A stretch of 64,000 nucleotides of DNA from Planctomycetota bacterium (GTDB taxonomy: Bacteria; Planctomycetota; UBA1135; GCA-002686595). The position numbers were made by a program, and so were the translations under genes. The stretch lies in the NCBI GenBank assembly GCA_016714045.1, contig JADJNY010000015.1, forward strand, positions 1-64,000, written 5' to 3'. Within the stretch, counting starts at the first letter, position 1; the number at the start of each line of letters is the position of its first letter. The notes below the pieces were generated by a model. That model had not been told where the DNA came from. It worked only from the letters and a program-made list of their open reading frames with translations, and ran no database searches. Below, piece after piece: positions 1 to 11,350 of this stretch.

Positions 1-99
1 CCCCGCGTAGACCTTCTCTCAAGCGCAACGGCGCAACGGCCCTGATCTTGCACCACTGCGCTGCTCGCTTTAGTGACGGGCAGAACAAGGACGCGCACA

Positions 100-1190
100 G
101 TGCCGTGCCCCGGGTCGACGCAGCCGAGGTTGCCGAAGTCACCCGAGGAACGATTTCGGTTTCAGCGTGCGCAATGTGGATTTCGAACCGCGCCCCCGAG
201 CAACGTCGACGAGGTGACACCTGGTTGAGCTGACGCGGTAGCACGCTTACGGATCGGGACGCAGGCCGCGCAGTCCTCCGCGCCGCGGCCCGCTGATTTG
301 ATCGGCCCTCGCGGGTCGGTTTCACCGACCGAGGTTATGGCGCACGTTTTCCGTCGTTGCTCCGGGGACGAAATCGCCGAGGTCAAGTTCGCCGCGTCGG
401 CGATCTGGTGAAGGTTTGACAGGAAACTGGCCGTGAGATCGAGAGCCCCGGAACTTGGCGGAAGTTCAGGCCGATTACCTGGTGCAACGCCAAAACAAGC
501 TCAGACAATGCCGCTGGTGGTCCGGCCGTGGATCTTCTGCGTGGCGGGAATTGGTACAGGGCCTCCCGGTAAAGTCGTAGGGTACTCTCACCGAGGTCCA
601 GCGTCGGGGGCGCTTTGTTACCGCTATGTCCCGATCGCGGCGGCTCGGCAGGTCGCCGAGTCGGCACGCACGGCTGCTGCGAATCCGCTTAGTAACCTGC
701 TCGGGATGAACCGTCCACAGCGATCGAGTTTCCTCGCGAGCACGTGTAGCGTGAGTCACCCCGCGCTACGCGATACGCGCGGCGATCGACGGTACCCGTC
801 GTGCAACGCGAGGTGACGCTCGGCGAGTTGGTCGGACCTGATCGCGAGTATTCACCTGATGATGTCCTGGCGGACGCCACGTAGCTGTGGGTGCTGGCGG
901 ACGTGCCTCCGAAGCGAAGCTCCTGTGCATCCACCCTGGAGCCAAGGCATGGATCGGAGTCGGGGCGCTCGGCGAAAGTCTGGCAGCAAACGCGCTTCGA
1001 GGGTCCCTGGGTCGCGTTCATCTCGCCGTTCGTCGATCCCACGACACGCACGGCTCAGGTTCGCATCGAGGCCTGATCGCAGAGCTGGGTTGCGACCTGG
1101 GATGTTCGCGCAGGCAGAGATCGTCGAGATGGACCCCGGCGAACCGTCCCCCCACCTCGGTGGTCGCCGTGCCTGATTTTGGGATCCAGA
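100..1190 (+). pseudogene. Broken RND efflux periplasmic adaptor (CusB/CzcB, HlyD family)
   Basis: Pieces in shifting + frames read as a metal-efflux membrane-fusion protein. Around 370-490 one can rebuild the lipoyl/hairpin start 'VGDLVKVGQELAVIESPEL' followed by AEVQADYLVQR. Around 800-1075 come LGELVGPDREYSPDDVLAD, LWVLADVP, GAKAWIGVGALGE and then an intact run VAFISPFVDPTTRTAQVRIE, which is typical of the beta-barrel domain of CusB-type adaptors, and near 1090-1130 LRPGMFAQAEI. No frame is open for more than about 70 residues of this protein. Most breaks are single-base insertions or deletions, often in short homopolymers. It sits directly upstream of a CusA-like relic, the usual operon order. 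The ends are approximate; the 5' part is too scrambled to place a start. Confidence 0.72.
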
Positions 1191-1419
1191 CCGAGTCGAG
1201 GGGCGGACCTGCGCTGTTCGTGCCGGTCCAAGGCGAGGCCAACATCCACGCGAAGCGCGGTCACGATCGGGCGTGCAGTGTGAGGCTCGTCCCTGTGTTC
1301 TTCGGCCTCGTCGAAGGCGCAGTATTCGGGTCAGCGAAGGCACCTTCATCCGCGCGAATGCCGACCTGGGCAAGGGCGCTGCGGCGCACGATCACTGAGT
1401 CGACGGAGACCATCCTCGC

Positions 1420-4400
1420 ATGCTCGAATCCCTTCTCCACTTCTCGATCAAAAACCGCTGGTTGCAGCTTCAGCCGTCCGCGGTCGTCGCCGCCGTCGGG
1501 CTGTTCCAGCTCCAGCCGCTCGCCGATCGACGCCAGTATCATCAGCCCGCAACAACCCCGTCCAGGTCAACGCGGTCGCTCCGTCGTTCTCGCCCTACGA
1601 GGTCGAAAGGAAGCAAGTCACCTTCCCGATGGAGAACGCGCTCGCGGGAATCCCCGGCCTCGAATCCACGCGCTCGCTGTCACGCAACGGCTTCGCTCAG
1701 CAGGTCACGGCCGTCTTCGAGGACGGCGTGGACATGTCATTCGCGCGGCAGCAAGTCGGCGGAGCGGCTTCGCGAAGCGAGCGGAAGCTTGCCGCCGGGC
1801 GTCGAGACGATCAGGTGGGCCGATCGACCGGACTCGGCGAGGTGTACATGTACACCGTCGAATACGAGCACCCGCGCGGAAATGGCGCTGTGGTTCACGA
1901 CGGAGCACCAGGGTGGCAGTGTCAGATGGTGCCTACCACGCCGGAAGCGTCCGCGCCTCACGACGGAGCGTGGAGCTGGCCGTCTCACTTCGCTGAGGCG
2001 GCATGATCCGACTATTCGGCCGCAGCTCAAGAGCGTGAAGGACGTCGCGGGCGGACGCGATCCGTGGTTACGTGAAGCAGTACCAATGTCCAACCGGACC
2101 CGATGAAGCTCGGTCTCGTACGGGCTGACCTTCGCGGACGTGGTCGAAGGCGTTGGAGAAGAACAACGTTTCCACCGGCGCTGGGTACGTGGAACATAAG
2201 GGCGAGTCCTATCTCGTGCGCGCCGGGGGCCGCATCGAGTCGATCGACGAAATCGAAACCATCGTCATCGGCACTCGCAGCGGCGTACCGATCTACGTGC
2301 GTGACGTGGTCGGCCCGACGGCGTCGGCGTCGGCCGCGAGTTGCGTACGGGATCGGCCAGCGAGAACGGCGAGAACTAAGTCGTTCTTGCCGTCATGCTG
2401 ATCGGCGCGAACAGCCGTACTGTCGCGGCGTCGGTCGACGCCAAGATGACCGAGATTCAACGCCCGCTTCCCGAGGGAATCCGGGCGAATTCGTGCTGAA
2501 CCGTGAAGCTCGTCGACGCGACGGTCGCCACGGTGCAGAAGAACCTCGTCGAAGGCGCGATCCTCGTGATCGCGGTTCTCCTGCTCCGAACCGGCGCGCC
2601 GCCCTCATCTGCGCACCAGTGATCCCGCTCGCGATGCCCGCGACCGCGACGGGCATGGTTCAGGGCAAGGTCAGCGGCAACCTGATGTCGCGCTCGGGCG
2701 ATCGACTTCGACCGGATCGTCGATGGCGCGGTGATCATCGTCGAGAACAGCCTGCGTCGCCTGGGTGACAAGCAACTTCACGAAGGAAGGCTGCCTACCG
2801 CTCCAAGAGCGGCTCCACGAGGTCATGCTGGCCGCATCGCGAGAGGTGGCGAGACCTCAGCGTCTGGGCAGGCGATCATCACTCATGGTGGTAATTTCTC
2901 CCGATCCTTGCGTCCTCGGGTGTCGAGGGGAAGATGTTCCACCCGATGGCCTTGATTTGGTCATCTTCGGCGTTTATCGCGAAAGGTTTTTGCGCTGTCC
3001 TCACCTGTTCATCCTCGCGACAGGTCGCGTGCTCTGCGTTCGAGGGCGCGTCACCGAGAAAGACATGTTCCTCGTCCGGTATTCAAGGCGCTTTGCTCCA
3101 TCGTGGTCCGCGCGGCGATCAAGATCCGCTACGCGGTCGTATTGCGCGTGCCGCCGCCGCGTTTCGCTGGCGCGGTCGTGTCGTCGGCAGCCTGCCAGAG
3201 TTCGTGCCCACGCTCGACGAGAAGGGATATCGCGGATGCACGATGCGCATTCCCTCGACGGGTATCACGCAGTCTCAGGCGATGGTACGACGTGGAACGC
3301 ACGGTCGCAGTTCCTGGAGGTAGCGTTCACCTTACCCAAGACCGGCACGGCCGAGCTGGCGTCCGATCCGGGATGCCGCCCAACGTCTCGACACATCGTT
3401 CATCATTCTCGCCGCGCGAGCAATGGCGCAGCGAAGCTGAACTCGATCGTGGCATCGCCGAGCAGCCGCGCGACCGCGTGAGGCCGCAAGCTGACGAAGG
3501 CGACGCGCACGGTCACGAGGAGGAGTCGGAGGGTGCAGTCGCGGAACCAAGCCATTACGCGAGCGCGCTGATCAAGCTGGATCGGAGCTGACCGTCCAGG
3601 CGGTGCCGGCAACAACTACAAGAGTTCACTCAGCCGATCCAGGTGCGGTTCAACGAACTCATCTGGTGTGCTGCGGGGCGACGTGGCCTGCGGAAGGTGT
3701 AACGGCGACGATTACGCGTCGATGCAAGAGACTGCGGAGAAGGTTCTCGCGACGCGCAGGGGATGCTGGTGTCGCCGGATGCCAGGTCAGCAGACCGAGG
3801 GCCTGCCCGTGATGACGGTCGATCCCGATCGGGCTGGTGCTCGCGCGCTACGGACTAAACCTGTCCGACGTGCAGACGTGGTGCCGTCGCGATGGGGCGG
3901 TCGAGAGGCGGGTCTCGTGTTCGAGGAGACCGTCGCTTCGATCTCGTGGTGCGACTCCCCGACTGCGGTCGCGGCAAGGTGGACGCATCCTCGACCGGCT
4001 CACGATTCCGCTGCCGCAAGGGGAGCAGGAACCTGCGAGCCGGGTCTACCGGCACTCGCGGACGATTGGGGGGAGCAGCGTTTTCCGCCGAGCCAATCGA
4101 GCGGGGTTCGTGCCGCTGGGAACGGTTGCTCGCATCGAGGTGGCCGAGGAGGTCAATAGATCAGCCGCGAGAACGGTAACGACGAATCGTCGTCAGTGCA
4201 ACTTCGCGGGCGCGACTAGGGCTCGTTCGTGACCGAAGAAGCGCAGAACAAGCGGAACTCTCGCGTTACCGGCTTTGGACAGTGGCTCGTCTAAGGCGTC
4301 AGTTCGAGAACTTGGTAGCGGCGAAACAACGGCTCTCCGATTGTCGTGCCGGTGTGCTTCGTGATGATCCTCTTGCTGCTCTTCGCCACCTTCAAGAGCT

Positions 4401-4850
4401 TCAAGGATTCGCTGCTCGTGTTCGCTGCCGTCCCGCTCGGACTCACGGGTGGTGTCGTCGCGTTGTGGCTGCGGGACCTGCCGTTTTCGATCTCGGCCGC
4501 CGTCGGGTTCATCGCACTGTCCGGCGTCGCCGTGCTCAACGGCTTGGTGATGATCATCTTCATCGTCCAACTCCGCGGAGAAGGGCGAGTCAGTCAAGGC
4601 GCGATCGTCCACGGCTCGATCACGCGCTTGCGGCCGTCCTGATGACGGCGCTCGTGGCTTCGCTCAGTTTCGTGCCGATGGCGATCGCTACCGGCACGGG
4701 GGCCGAAGTGCAGCGTCCGCTGGCGACGGTCGTCATCGGTGGCCTGATCTCGAGCACCTTGCTGACGCTCGTCGTGCTGCCCGCTCTCCACCGAATCTTC
4801 ACGGAACGCGCGCCGACGGACTCCCGGCCCGAGGCTCGAAGTCTGGGATG
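1420..4850 (+). pseudogene. Broken RND heavy-metal efflux pump (CusA/CzcA family)
   Basis: The start at 1420 reads MLESLLHFSIKNRWL, the classic N-terminus of CusA/CzcA proton-driven inner-membrane metal pumps. Further identifiable blocks follow in all three + frames: MENALAGIPGLESTRSLSRN with VTAVFEDGVDMSFARQQV at 1629-1760, LPPGVET and STGLGEVYMYTVEYEHP at about 1790-1875, GIGQRE-type text near 2340, and transmembrane blocks at 4346-4610 (residues like LLLLFATFKSFKDSLLVFAA and SGVAVLNGLVMI). The last recognisable block, LATVVIGGLISSTLLTLVVL, is at about 4720-4790 and is followed by the usual cytoplasmic tail. The 3.4 kb span matches the normal gene size (~1,030-1,070 codons), so little large-scale sequence is lost; it is broken by many 1-2 nt indels. 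With the adaptor upstream it would have formed a Cu/Ag or Co/Zn/Cd tripartite pump. It cannot be functional as read. Confidence 0.8.
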
Positions 4851-5104
4851 CAGGCGACAGAAGGCGAGGATGTTGACACCACCGCTCGTGCAACCACTCC
4901 AGGAACGAGCAGTCGCGCGGCGAGACGCGGGCCGGTGCCACCACGGCGCCGTGGCAGATGACGGAGCGCGCCGCCTCACGGCGCGGCGCCGAGCGCGACG
5001 GAGCTGACCGCCACACCGATCACACGAAGAAGGATCGGCCTCCGGCGTGTAGCTGGTGCCAAGGCGCGACGCCGTACCCCTCGACACCAGCAATCAAGCG
5101 GGAA

Positions 5105-5480
5105 GAACTCTCGATGACCCTTCCAACTCAATCCTCGGCGGCTCGCGTTCGTCTCGACGGTCGCTGTTCACCACACGCAAGGCGCATCGGAACCAGTGAA
5201 ATCCGCACCCGAGTATTTCGTGACCAACAAGGCGACAACGCACCCCTGGGTGCGCAAGGAGCTGGCCACGGGTTGTCGGCCACGGTGCGTGCAAGAACTG
5301 TCCGATCGACGACGAGGACGAGCACAAGGAAGGCGACGGACACGACCACGGCAAGCCGGCCAAGAAGAACCGACATCGCCGAACTCATCGCGCGGTCTGC
5401 ACGCAGGCCGGCCATACGACGGATGCACCTCGCGGGCGGCGGTCCACTTTCCATCTCAGCCGTGTCGGGCAGCACGCGGA
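5105..5480 (+). pseudogene. Broken secreted His/Cys-rich putative metal-binding protein
   Basis: Between the RND pump and the barrel relic, a short frame-shifted gene can be partly rebuilt. It has a leader-like segment near 5145-5190, then SAPEYFVTNKATTHPWVRKE at about 5200-5258, a C-HGACKNCP-type motif near 5262-5305, and an acidic/His stretch DEDEHKEGDGHDHGKPAKK near 5310-5360. Cys and His clusters and the position inside a metal-resistance cluster suggest a periplasmic metal binder or sensor. I do not recognise the family. The rest, to about 5480, is only readable in disconnected frames. Confidence 0.35.
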
Positions 5481-5529
5481 CCTACATCACACCTCACCGC
5501 TCTCGACACGAGACACTGTGTCTACGCAC

Positions 5530-6177
5530 ATGCTCCTCGAAACCATCGCCATGCTTCTCGCTCTGCCGCTCTTCCAGGAACCCGTTTCGCGAGTGCCATC
5601 GTGACCCGTCTGACCCGGCGAGGGTGCGGGGGTCCGTGTGACCGCCGAAGGCAACATTGAAAGTCCCTGGGTTCTCAGCGCTCGCTGGATTCCTGGGATC
5701 GACGTGGATCGTGCGGAACTTCGCACGACCGTGATGTACCAGTTCTCGCCGAGGTTCTCTGCGGGCGTGGAGGTCAACCCACCCGCACCGACGTCGGCCC
5801 AATCGCGAACTGGCTCGCAATCCCCGAAGAAGGGGACTGGCCCGCGCTGATTTTCGGCACAAGTTCCGATCGCATCGGCACGCCGCACGGACGAGCGATC
5901 TACGGCACGTTCTCGAAGGACCTTGAACGATGGACCGGCTTGCCCATCGCACCGTACGTCGGCCCGTCGTGCGGCACTTGCGACGAAGAGTTGGTCGGCA
6001 TCGGCGGACTGCGAATCGGCTGGGGCGATCGGATCAGCACCACGAACCTGTGGGGACGGGCACAACCTGCACCACACGGTGGAGTACGGCCTCGACAGCG
6101 GGCAGCTACTCGGACTCGTGATTGCGAATCTCGACGAACACTACAACGTCGGCCTGTCGTACTCGATCCGGTTCTGA
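5530..6177 (+). pseudogene. Broken secreted, outer-membrane beta-barrel-like protein
   Basis: A start at 5530 gives a short hydrophobic leader (MLLETIAMLLALPLFQEPVS). Downstream, blocks in alternating frames read PWVLSARWIPGIDVDRAELR, TTVMYQFSPRFSAGVEVNP, DVGPIANWLAIPEEGDWPAL, IFGTSSDRIGTPHGRAIYGT, LPIAPYVGPSCGTCDEELVG, HHTVEYGLDSGQLLGLVIAN, and a C-terminus ...NVGLSYSIRF followed by a stop. Alternating amphipathic strands and a terminal Phe suggest a small outer-membrane barrel or porin-like protein of unknown function. Its place between RND and P-type ATPase relics suggests a metal-resistance role. At least five frame changes break it. Confidence 0.5.
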
Positions 6178-6357
6178 CATGCCAACAAACACATCAGGTA
6201 CCGACACTTCGCTGAGCCTTCTCCTGGAGCACAACGACGATGCGTGCGGCCAGAGTGTCTGTCGCACTCGATGGCCTCTAGCTTAGTGGCTGCGTTCACG
6301 CCGAGCGCGTTCGTTTCCTCAACCACGGAACGCTCATGAACCAACACCTGCCATCCG

Positions 6358-6730
6358 ATGATCGGCACGTTGCTCGTCGCAGCGGCCATCCTCTCGCCGA
6401 GTTGTGGTGCTCGCACGGCACAGCCGTCGACGCCTTGCAAGGACTCAGCGTCGTCGTCGAGCTCGGGTAATCGATCTCGACCTGAACGCGCGCTTGTTTC
6501 GACCTTCGATGGCGACCTACATCGTACACGGAAGCGTGCGGGCTAGAGGGATGCGTACGAGCGTACCAGCCGTCGACGTGCCTGTTCCGGACACCCGACG
6601 GCACTGAGTGGGCAAGCGGGCAGGCGAACTACCGCCAACGGCTCCGTGTAGCGGTGTTCGTGAAAGCCGTCGAATTCGGCGTTCTCCAGATCGCCAGCTG
6701 CTCGAGGGACAGCCTGGCTACCGGATCGAC
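6358..6730 (+). pseudogene. Possible broken lipoprotein in metal-resistance cluster
   Basis: A short + frame begins MIGTLLVAAAILSPSCGA, which looks like a lipoprotein signal peptide with a lipobox Cys. Continuations in other frames (MATYIVHGSVRARG near 6508; ANYRQRLRVAVFVKAVEFGV near 6625-6680) could belong to the same disrupted protein. I do not recognise a family. It lies just upstream of the P-type ATPase relic. Confidence 0.25.
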
Positions 6731-6849
6731 CGTCATTCTTCGCTCGCCACCACGATCAGCTTCCACGGCGAGCCGAGGAGCCGCGCGGACTCAGACGAGT
6801 TGAACACGCGGTCGCACTTCGCCGTCTTATCACCCGACCGGCATGACTC

Positions 6850-8854
6850 ATGACGAACTCTCCAGAAACGATCCCAGCTCCTGAAACGCGCACCCACGAG
6901 GCCGCTGGCGCACCGCTACGCGATCGCAAGTTCATCGCCTCTTGTGGCGGCAGTCGTCGCGGTCGTCTGTTGGGAGGTGCTGTCGCTGGCGGGTTGAGCA
7001 TCCCGTCACCGGGGGCGGCGATCACATTCAGTGCCTTCATTCTCGGCGGCTGGCGTGTGTTGCGCAAAGGGGTTTGTGAGGCGCTGACTCGTTTGCGTTT
7101 CAGCAGCATCAACCTACTGGATGCCTTCGCCGCCACGGTGTGGCTTCGCCTCTCTCTCTACCCTCGGCCAGCCGAGGCCGCCGTCGTCATCGTCCCAGCA
7201 CATCGCTCGGCGAGCGACTTGAGGAGACATCGGACTCCGCCAGAGCAGGAGCGCGCCTATTTCCCGTTCGTGTGAACCCGACGGTCGCGCGCGTGCAGGG
7301 ATCTGACGTCGAAAGCAACCGATCGAGACCATCCCCGTCGGGACGATTCTGCGATCGTCAGCCTTTCGGTGAGGTGATTCCTCTCGACGGTATGATCGCA
7401 GCGGTAATGACCCTCGGTCGATGAATCCGCGATCACGGGCGAGCCCCTGCCGAAGGACAAGCACGTCGGGAGTTGGTCTTTGCCGGTACGCTTAACAAGC
7501 GAGGGCGTCATCGAGGTAATGCGGACCTCGAAACCGCATCGAGACACGATCCAGCAGATCGCGCAGATCAGCGTTCGAGGCACAGCAGTCGAAGGCCCAC
7601 ACGCAGTTCATCGAGAAGTTCTCGCGCGTCTACACGCCGTGAGCGTGCTAGCCATCGCCACGCTCGTCGTTGCGGTGCCTGTTCTCTTCCTCAATCGCTC
7701 ATTCGAGGATGGTACTCCTCCAGGGCATCACGCTGCTTCGTCATCGCTTGTCGTGTGCATTCGTCATCAGCACCCCGTTGCCATCTACGCGGCCATCGGC
7801 AACGCTTCCAGTCGAGGCATCGTCAAGGGTGGACATGATACGCGTGGAGCTGCTCGCCCGGGATCGAGGCGGTCGCCCTCGACAAGACGCGAACTATCAC
7901 TGGGGCGAACTGGGAGATCAGCGGCGTCATTCCCTGGGCGCGACTACACGGAGGAGCTGCTGGCCTGTTCGGCGGGTGCGGAGCTTTAGCGAGCACCCTC
8001 TCGCGCAGGCCGTCGCGGGAGCTGGTATCTGGCGCGAAGGAATCCGTCCGCACAGCGCGTGGACAGCGTGAGAAGCGTGATCGGCAGGCTCACTGCCCAA
8101 TGCCCTCGTGTGCGAGCACAAGGACATCCTGATCGGGGCAAGGTCGCCTACATTCGCGAGCTGACGCCGTTTCCTGACCGACGAGGCGGTGCGGCTCACG
8201 TCGAGCGCCTGCAGAAGCAGGGGCAGACGGCAGTCGTCGTCACCTTTGGCTCTGGTATCGCTTTTGACCCTCGGCGTTGCTGGATGCCGACCAAGGCCGA
8301 GAGCGCGCAGACGGTGAGGGTTGTAACGACCTTGGCATCGCAGTCGGGACGCTCACAGGCGACAAACACGAAGCAACTAACCCCGTTGCGAACGCCGTGG
8401 GCATTCAGACGGTCTACGGCGACCTGCTTCCCGAGGACAACGTGGCGCGGTCGTAGAGAGCTGATGGCCGCCCACAACGACAACGTGGCGATGGTCGGGG
8501 ATTTGTGTGAACGACGCCCCCGGCGCTGGCCCTCGCGAGCGTGGGTATCGCGATGGGGGGCTGCTGGGGAGCGACACCGCGATCAGAGGCCATCCCCGTC
8601 GCGCTGATGAACGACCGGCTGATCTGTGTCCCCTTTCTGATTCGCCTCGGCCGTCGCACTTTTTGACGACGATCCGCGTTAACACGGTTTCGGCGATCAC
8701 GGTCAAGGTCGCGTTCGTGGCGTTGGCAGTCCTCGGTTTTGGCAACCTCGCGCTGGCGATCAGCGGGGATGTCGGCATCACTCTGCTCGTCGTCGTCGCC
8801 AGCTTGCGAATTATGCGGTTCGCGCCCCCCGCGTCGTCCGCGTTCGCCCACTAG
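6850..8854 (+). pseudogene. Broken P1B-type heavy-metal translocating ATPase (CadA/ZntA-like)
   Basis: The span from the Met at 6850 to the stop at 8854 matches a ~670-residue P1B ATPase without an N-terminal metal-binding domain. Diagnostic blocks appear in order in shifting frames: transmembrane text AAITFSAFILGGWRVLRKGV (~7015-7070), an actuator TGE-type motif (SAITGEPLPKDKHVG at ~7425-7472), VFAGTLNKRG (7477-7505), a CPC-like membrane motif disrupted at 7738-7785 (reads ITLL-VIAC-CA-VISTP after repair), a phosphorylation loop reading ALDKTRT where DKTGT is expected (~7870-7890), a hinge GDGVNDAPA broken by one inserted base at 8488-8525, and a final helix pair ending GDVGITLLVVVASLRIMRF. 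The gene family exports Cd, Zn, Co or Pb. As written it is inactive: many single-base indels and at least one catalytic-loop substitution. Confidence 0.78.
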
Positions 8855-10019
8855 ACTCCGTGTCCAGCGCCTCGCCCGTGGATCGAACCTGGGTGATCGT
8901 GGACCCAAGGAGACCTACGCGCGTCAGAACATCAGGAAGCGGAGTTGCCATAAGCACGAGAACCGACTCGACTCCGGACATTCGAGCCAGCACGAGTCGT
9001 GCTATTAGTTCCGCCCAAAGCTGTCGAGATCCCTGAAGCACCCGGCAACGCGGTGCTCTCGCTAGCGCCGTCACGGGCATCGTCGGCGGCGGGGGCTTCC
9101 TGCGCACGGACCGAAGCAAGGCTCAGCGAAAAGAACGATGAGCTTTTCCGCCTCCGACCTCCCAGGGACATCGAGCACGAGACGTTCGCGCCCAGCCAGA
9201 CGAGGCGCTGCTCGTCTGCGTGAGGTACGCGCGACGTTGGCAACGCGGAAGCTGCGCTACAGACCGAGAATGGCGAGCAGGCGGTCCAAGTGTTTGAACT
9301 CGCGCACGACCTGACGGCACGCTGGGCTGCGGCGGAAAGTGCCGATCCAGCGCCTCCTGCTTGACATCCTGTGTTTGAACTTGGTCCTCAAAGATCGTCC
9401 AAACCCGTTCCTAAGCGCCGCAGGCCCTTCGACCTGGTGCAGTTGCACCCCGTGCCTGCTAGGACGCTCAGCGTGAGCAGCTTGTCTCAGTTGAGCAAAG
9501 TCGTCGACACGGTGGTAGTAACGTTCGGTAGGTGAGGTCAGCAGACTTGTTTGGTCTCGATGACCGCCCGCTGATCCTTTGGGCGATATTAGAAGGTGGT
9601 CCGCGCCGCGATGTGGGACTGCGCATCAGGTACCGGATGTCTGGCTCGGAGCGCAGGACGTCCTCCATCATCCCGTTCAGACCACCTTCACCTGACCACC
9701 AGCGGCGCTGAGACCAGCATCACGGAGCGCTCTGGACCCACTCCCGGAAGTCCCGACCCCCCCGAAGCTCCGATCGGTGAGCGTGGAGAGCAGGAAGTTC
9801 ACGACGACAGGACCGAGACAACCTGGGAGTTAGGCGTGCTTCGTACCGCGTTGAGGCCCAGGAGTGCTTCAAAACCGGCTGGTTCATTGGCATGCTCGGG
9901 CATGGGGGGCGTTGATCTCGCCGACATGCGGGAGGCGATTGTAGTCGGGGTTCGCATCGGTGTACCGCGAGCACTTCATGCAGTGGACTTCGAAGGCGTG
10001 ACTACCGGTAGACCCTCCA
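8855..10019. other. Unassigned DNA between the metal cluster and the transposase
   Basis: No open frame here shows convincing codon structure or a recognisable family. A - strand frame at 9257-9448 has a vaguely transposase-like C-terminal flavour (REFKHLDRLL), too weak to call. The same indel-ridden texture as the region to the left probably continues here, so a real gene could be hidden by frameshifts. Confidence 0.4.
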
Positions 10020-11096
10020 CTAACTGTTGCTGGGTACGCATTCCCAATCCCTTTTCCACTCATGCCTCGCCTCCGGGTTGACGAGCCACGGCAGCTTCGC
10101 CCGCGGCCCGAACGACATGAAGATGTCCCTCAGCGTGAGCCGGCGCGTGACCAGCCCAGCTTGCATCGCCGGCGTCTTCATGTTCTTGCGATTGCTGTGC
10201 GGCAACGCCGAGTGCGGCCGCACGAAGTTGTAGTAGCACTGCAGCAGCTTTAACCGCCTCTTCCAGCTTCCTGTGTCGCCGCGCCATGCTGTTCGTCCGC
10301 CGGTGCAGATAGCTGAGCGAGCGGCGAATGAACAGGTTGAGCCGCTCGATGTAGCTCGTATTCGGCTGCTTCGAGTCCTCGCACCGCGCCAGCACGCGCT
10401 CGAGCTGCCAGTGCGGGCCGTTCGTGATCGTGTTGCGCACGCGCCTCACCCGCCCGCCCTGGATCGCTTTGCTCGACTCGACGTGCAAACACGTCGACCC
10501 CACGCCTTCGACAGCTCGTGCCGGTAGTAGCGGAACGGGTCGGTCGCGATCAGCACGCGCTCCTGACCGAACGACACGCGCCGGCGCGAATCACGCGCCA
10601 ACAGCCGTGTGCTCCGCTTCGTTCGGCGCCCGACGACCGTGCTGAGCCACAGCCGCGCGCCGACCTCCAGCGCGACGAACACGAACTGCCGGCTCTTCTT
10701 GCTCTCCGTGAAACCGCGCAGCTCGTCGGCTTGAAGCTCCGTCGCGCTCACGTCTCGCAGCGTGCGGTCGCCAAAGCGCGCCGCCTCCCGCGACGCACGC
10801 AGCGTCCAACGATCCACCGTGGCCGGCGAGATGCCGTTCACGCGCGCAATCGATGCCTTGCTCGAGCCTTCGACGCTCATCTGGACAACCCGGTCAAATC
10901 GGGAAGGCGGGTTGCGCAAGCGATGATACGGCGTCCCGCTGCGGCGGGTGAAGGTTCGTCCGCACGTCTTGCAGCGCCAGCGCTGGGTCGATCCTCTCCG
11001 CGTGTGAAGGAGCGAGTGCCGCACGAGGTTCTGGGCAGGCTGTTTCGAACAGGAGGGAGAGGGGCAGGAGAGTCGGAGGGGCGTCGTGGTCGGCAT
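10020..11096 (-). pseudogene. IS1-like transposase spread over three reading frames
   Basis: Starting at 11096, the first frame carries a zinc-ribbon (LSCPSPSC ... RWRCKTCGRTF), a helix-turn-helix (ASIARVNGISPATVDRWTLR), and the catalytic-domain start with QADELRGF followed by FVFVALEVGARLWLSTVVG. At about 10500 the protein continues in a second frame (TSYIERLNLFIRRSLSYLHR), and at about 10250 in a third frame (LLQCYYNFVRPHSALPHSN ... TPAMQAGLVTRRLTLRDIF), ending at 10020. This order (InsA-like zinc ribbon/HTH, then InsB-like DDE with ERxNL...NFxRPH...TPAMxAGL) is typical of IS1-related transposases. The first shift is at a GGGG run. The second is a one-base addition after AAA. One shift could be programmed as in IS1, but two cannot both be explained that way. 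I found no convincing terminal inverted repeats or target duplication. Confidence 0.65.
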
Positions 11097-11350
11097 GCTC
11101 GCGCTTCCGGTTGGGCGTTCCTGGCTGGGGCCGAGGAGTTCGCGCCGTGAGGCGAACGTGGAGACAAGTCGCTGTGGTTGCCGAGCTTCGGCTCGGCCAG
11201 CAACAGCGGATGCAGCATGGGCCTGTGATCGAGAAACAAGGGCTTGCGTCGGTTCCGGCGCTTCCCGAGCCGATCCAGACTGGACCTGTTTTCGGGAGCG
11301 ACGTCCGGGGTGCCAGACTCTCCCAGGCCACGGCCAGCCACGATTCCCCG

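Noticed and set aside
9257..9448. A second transposase fragment on the - strand
   Set aside because: A few residues (REFKHLDRLL) recall IS4-type tails, but there is no catalytic motif and the match is too short.
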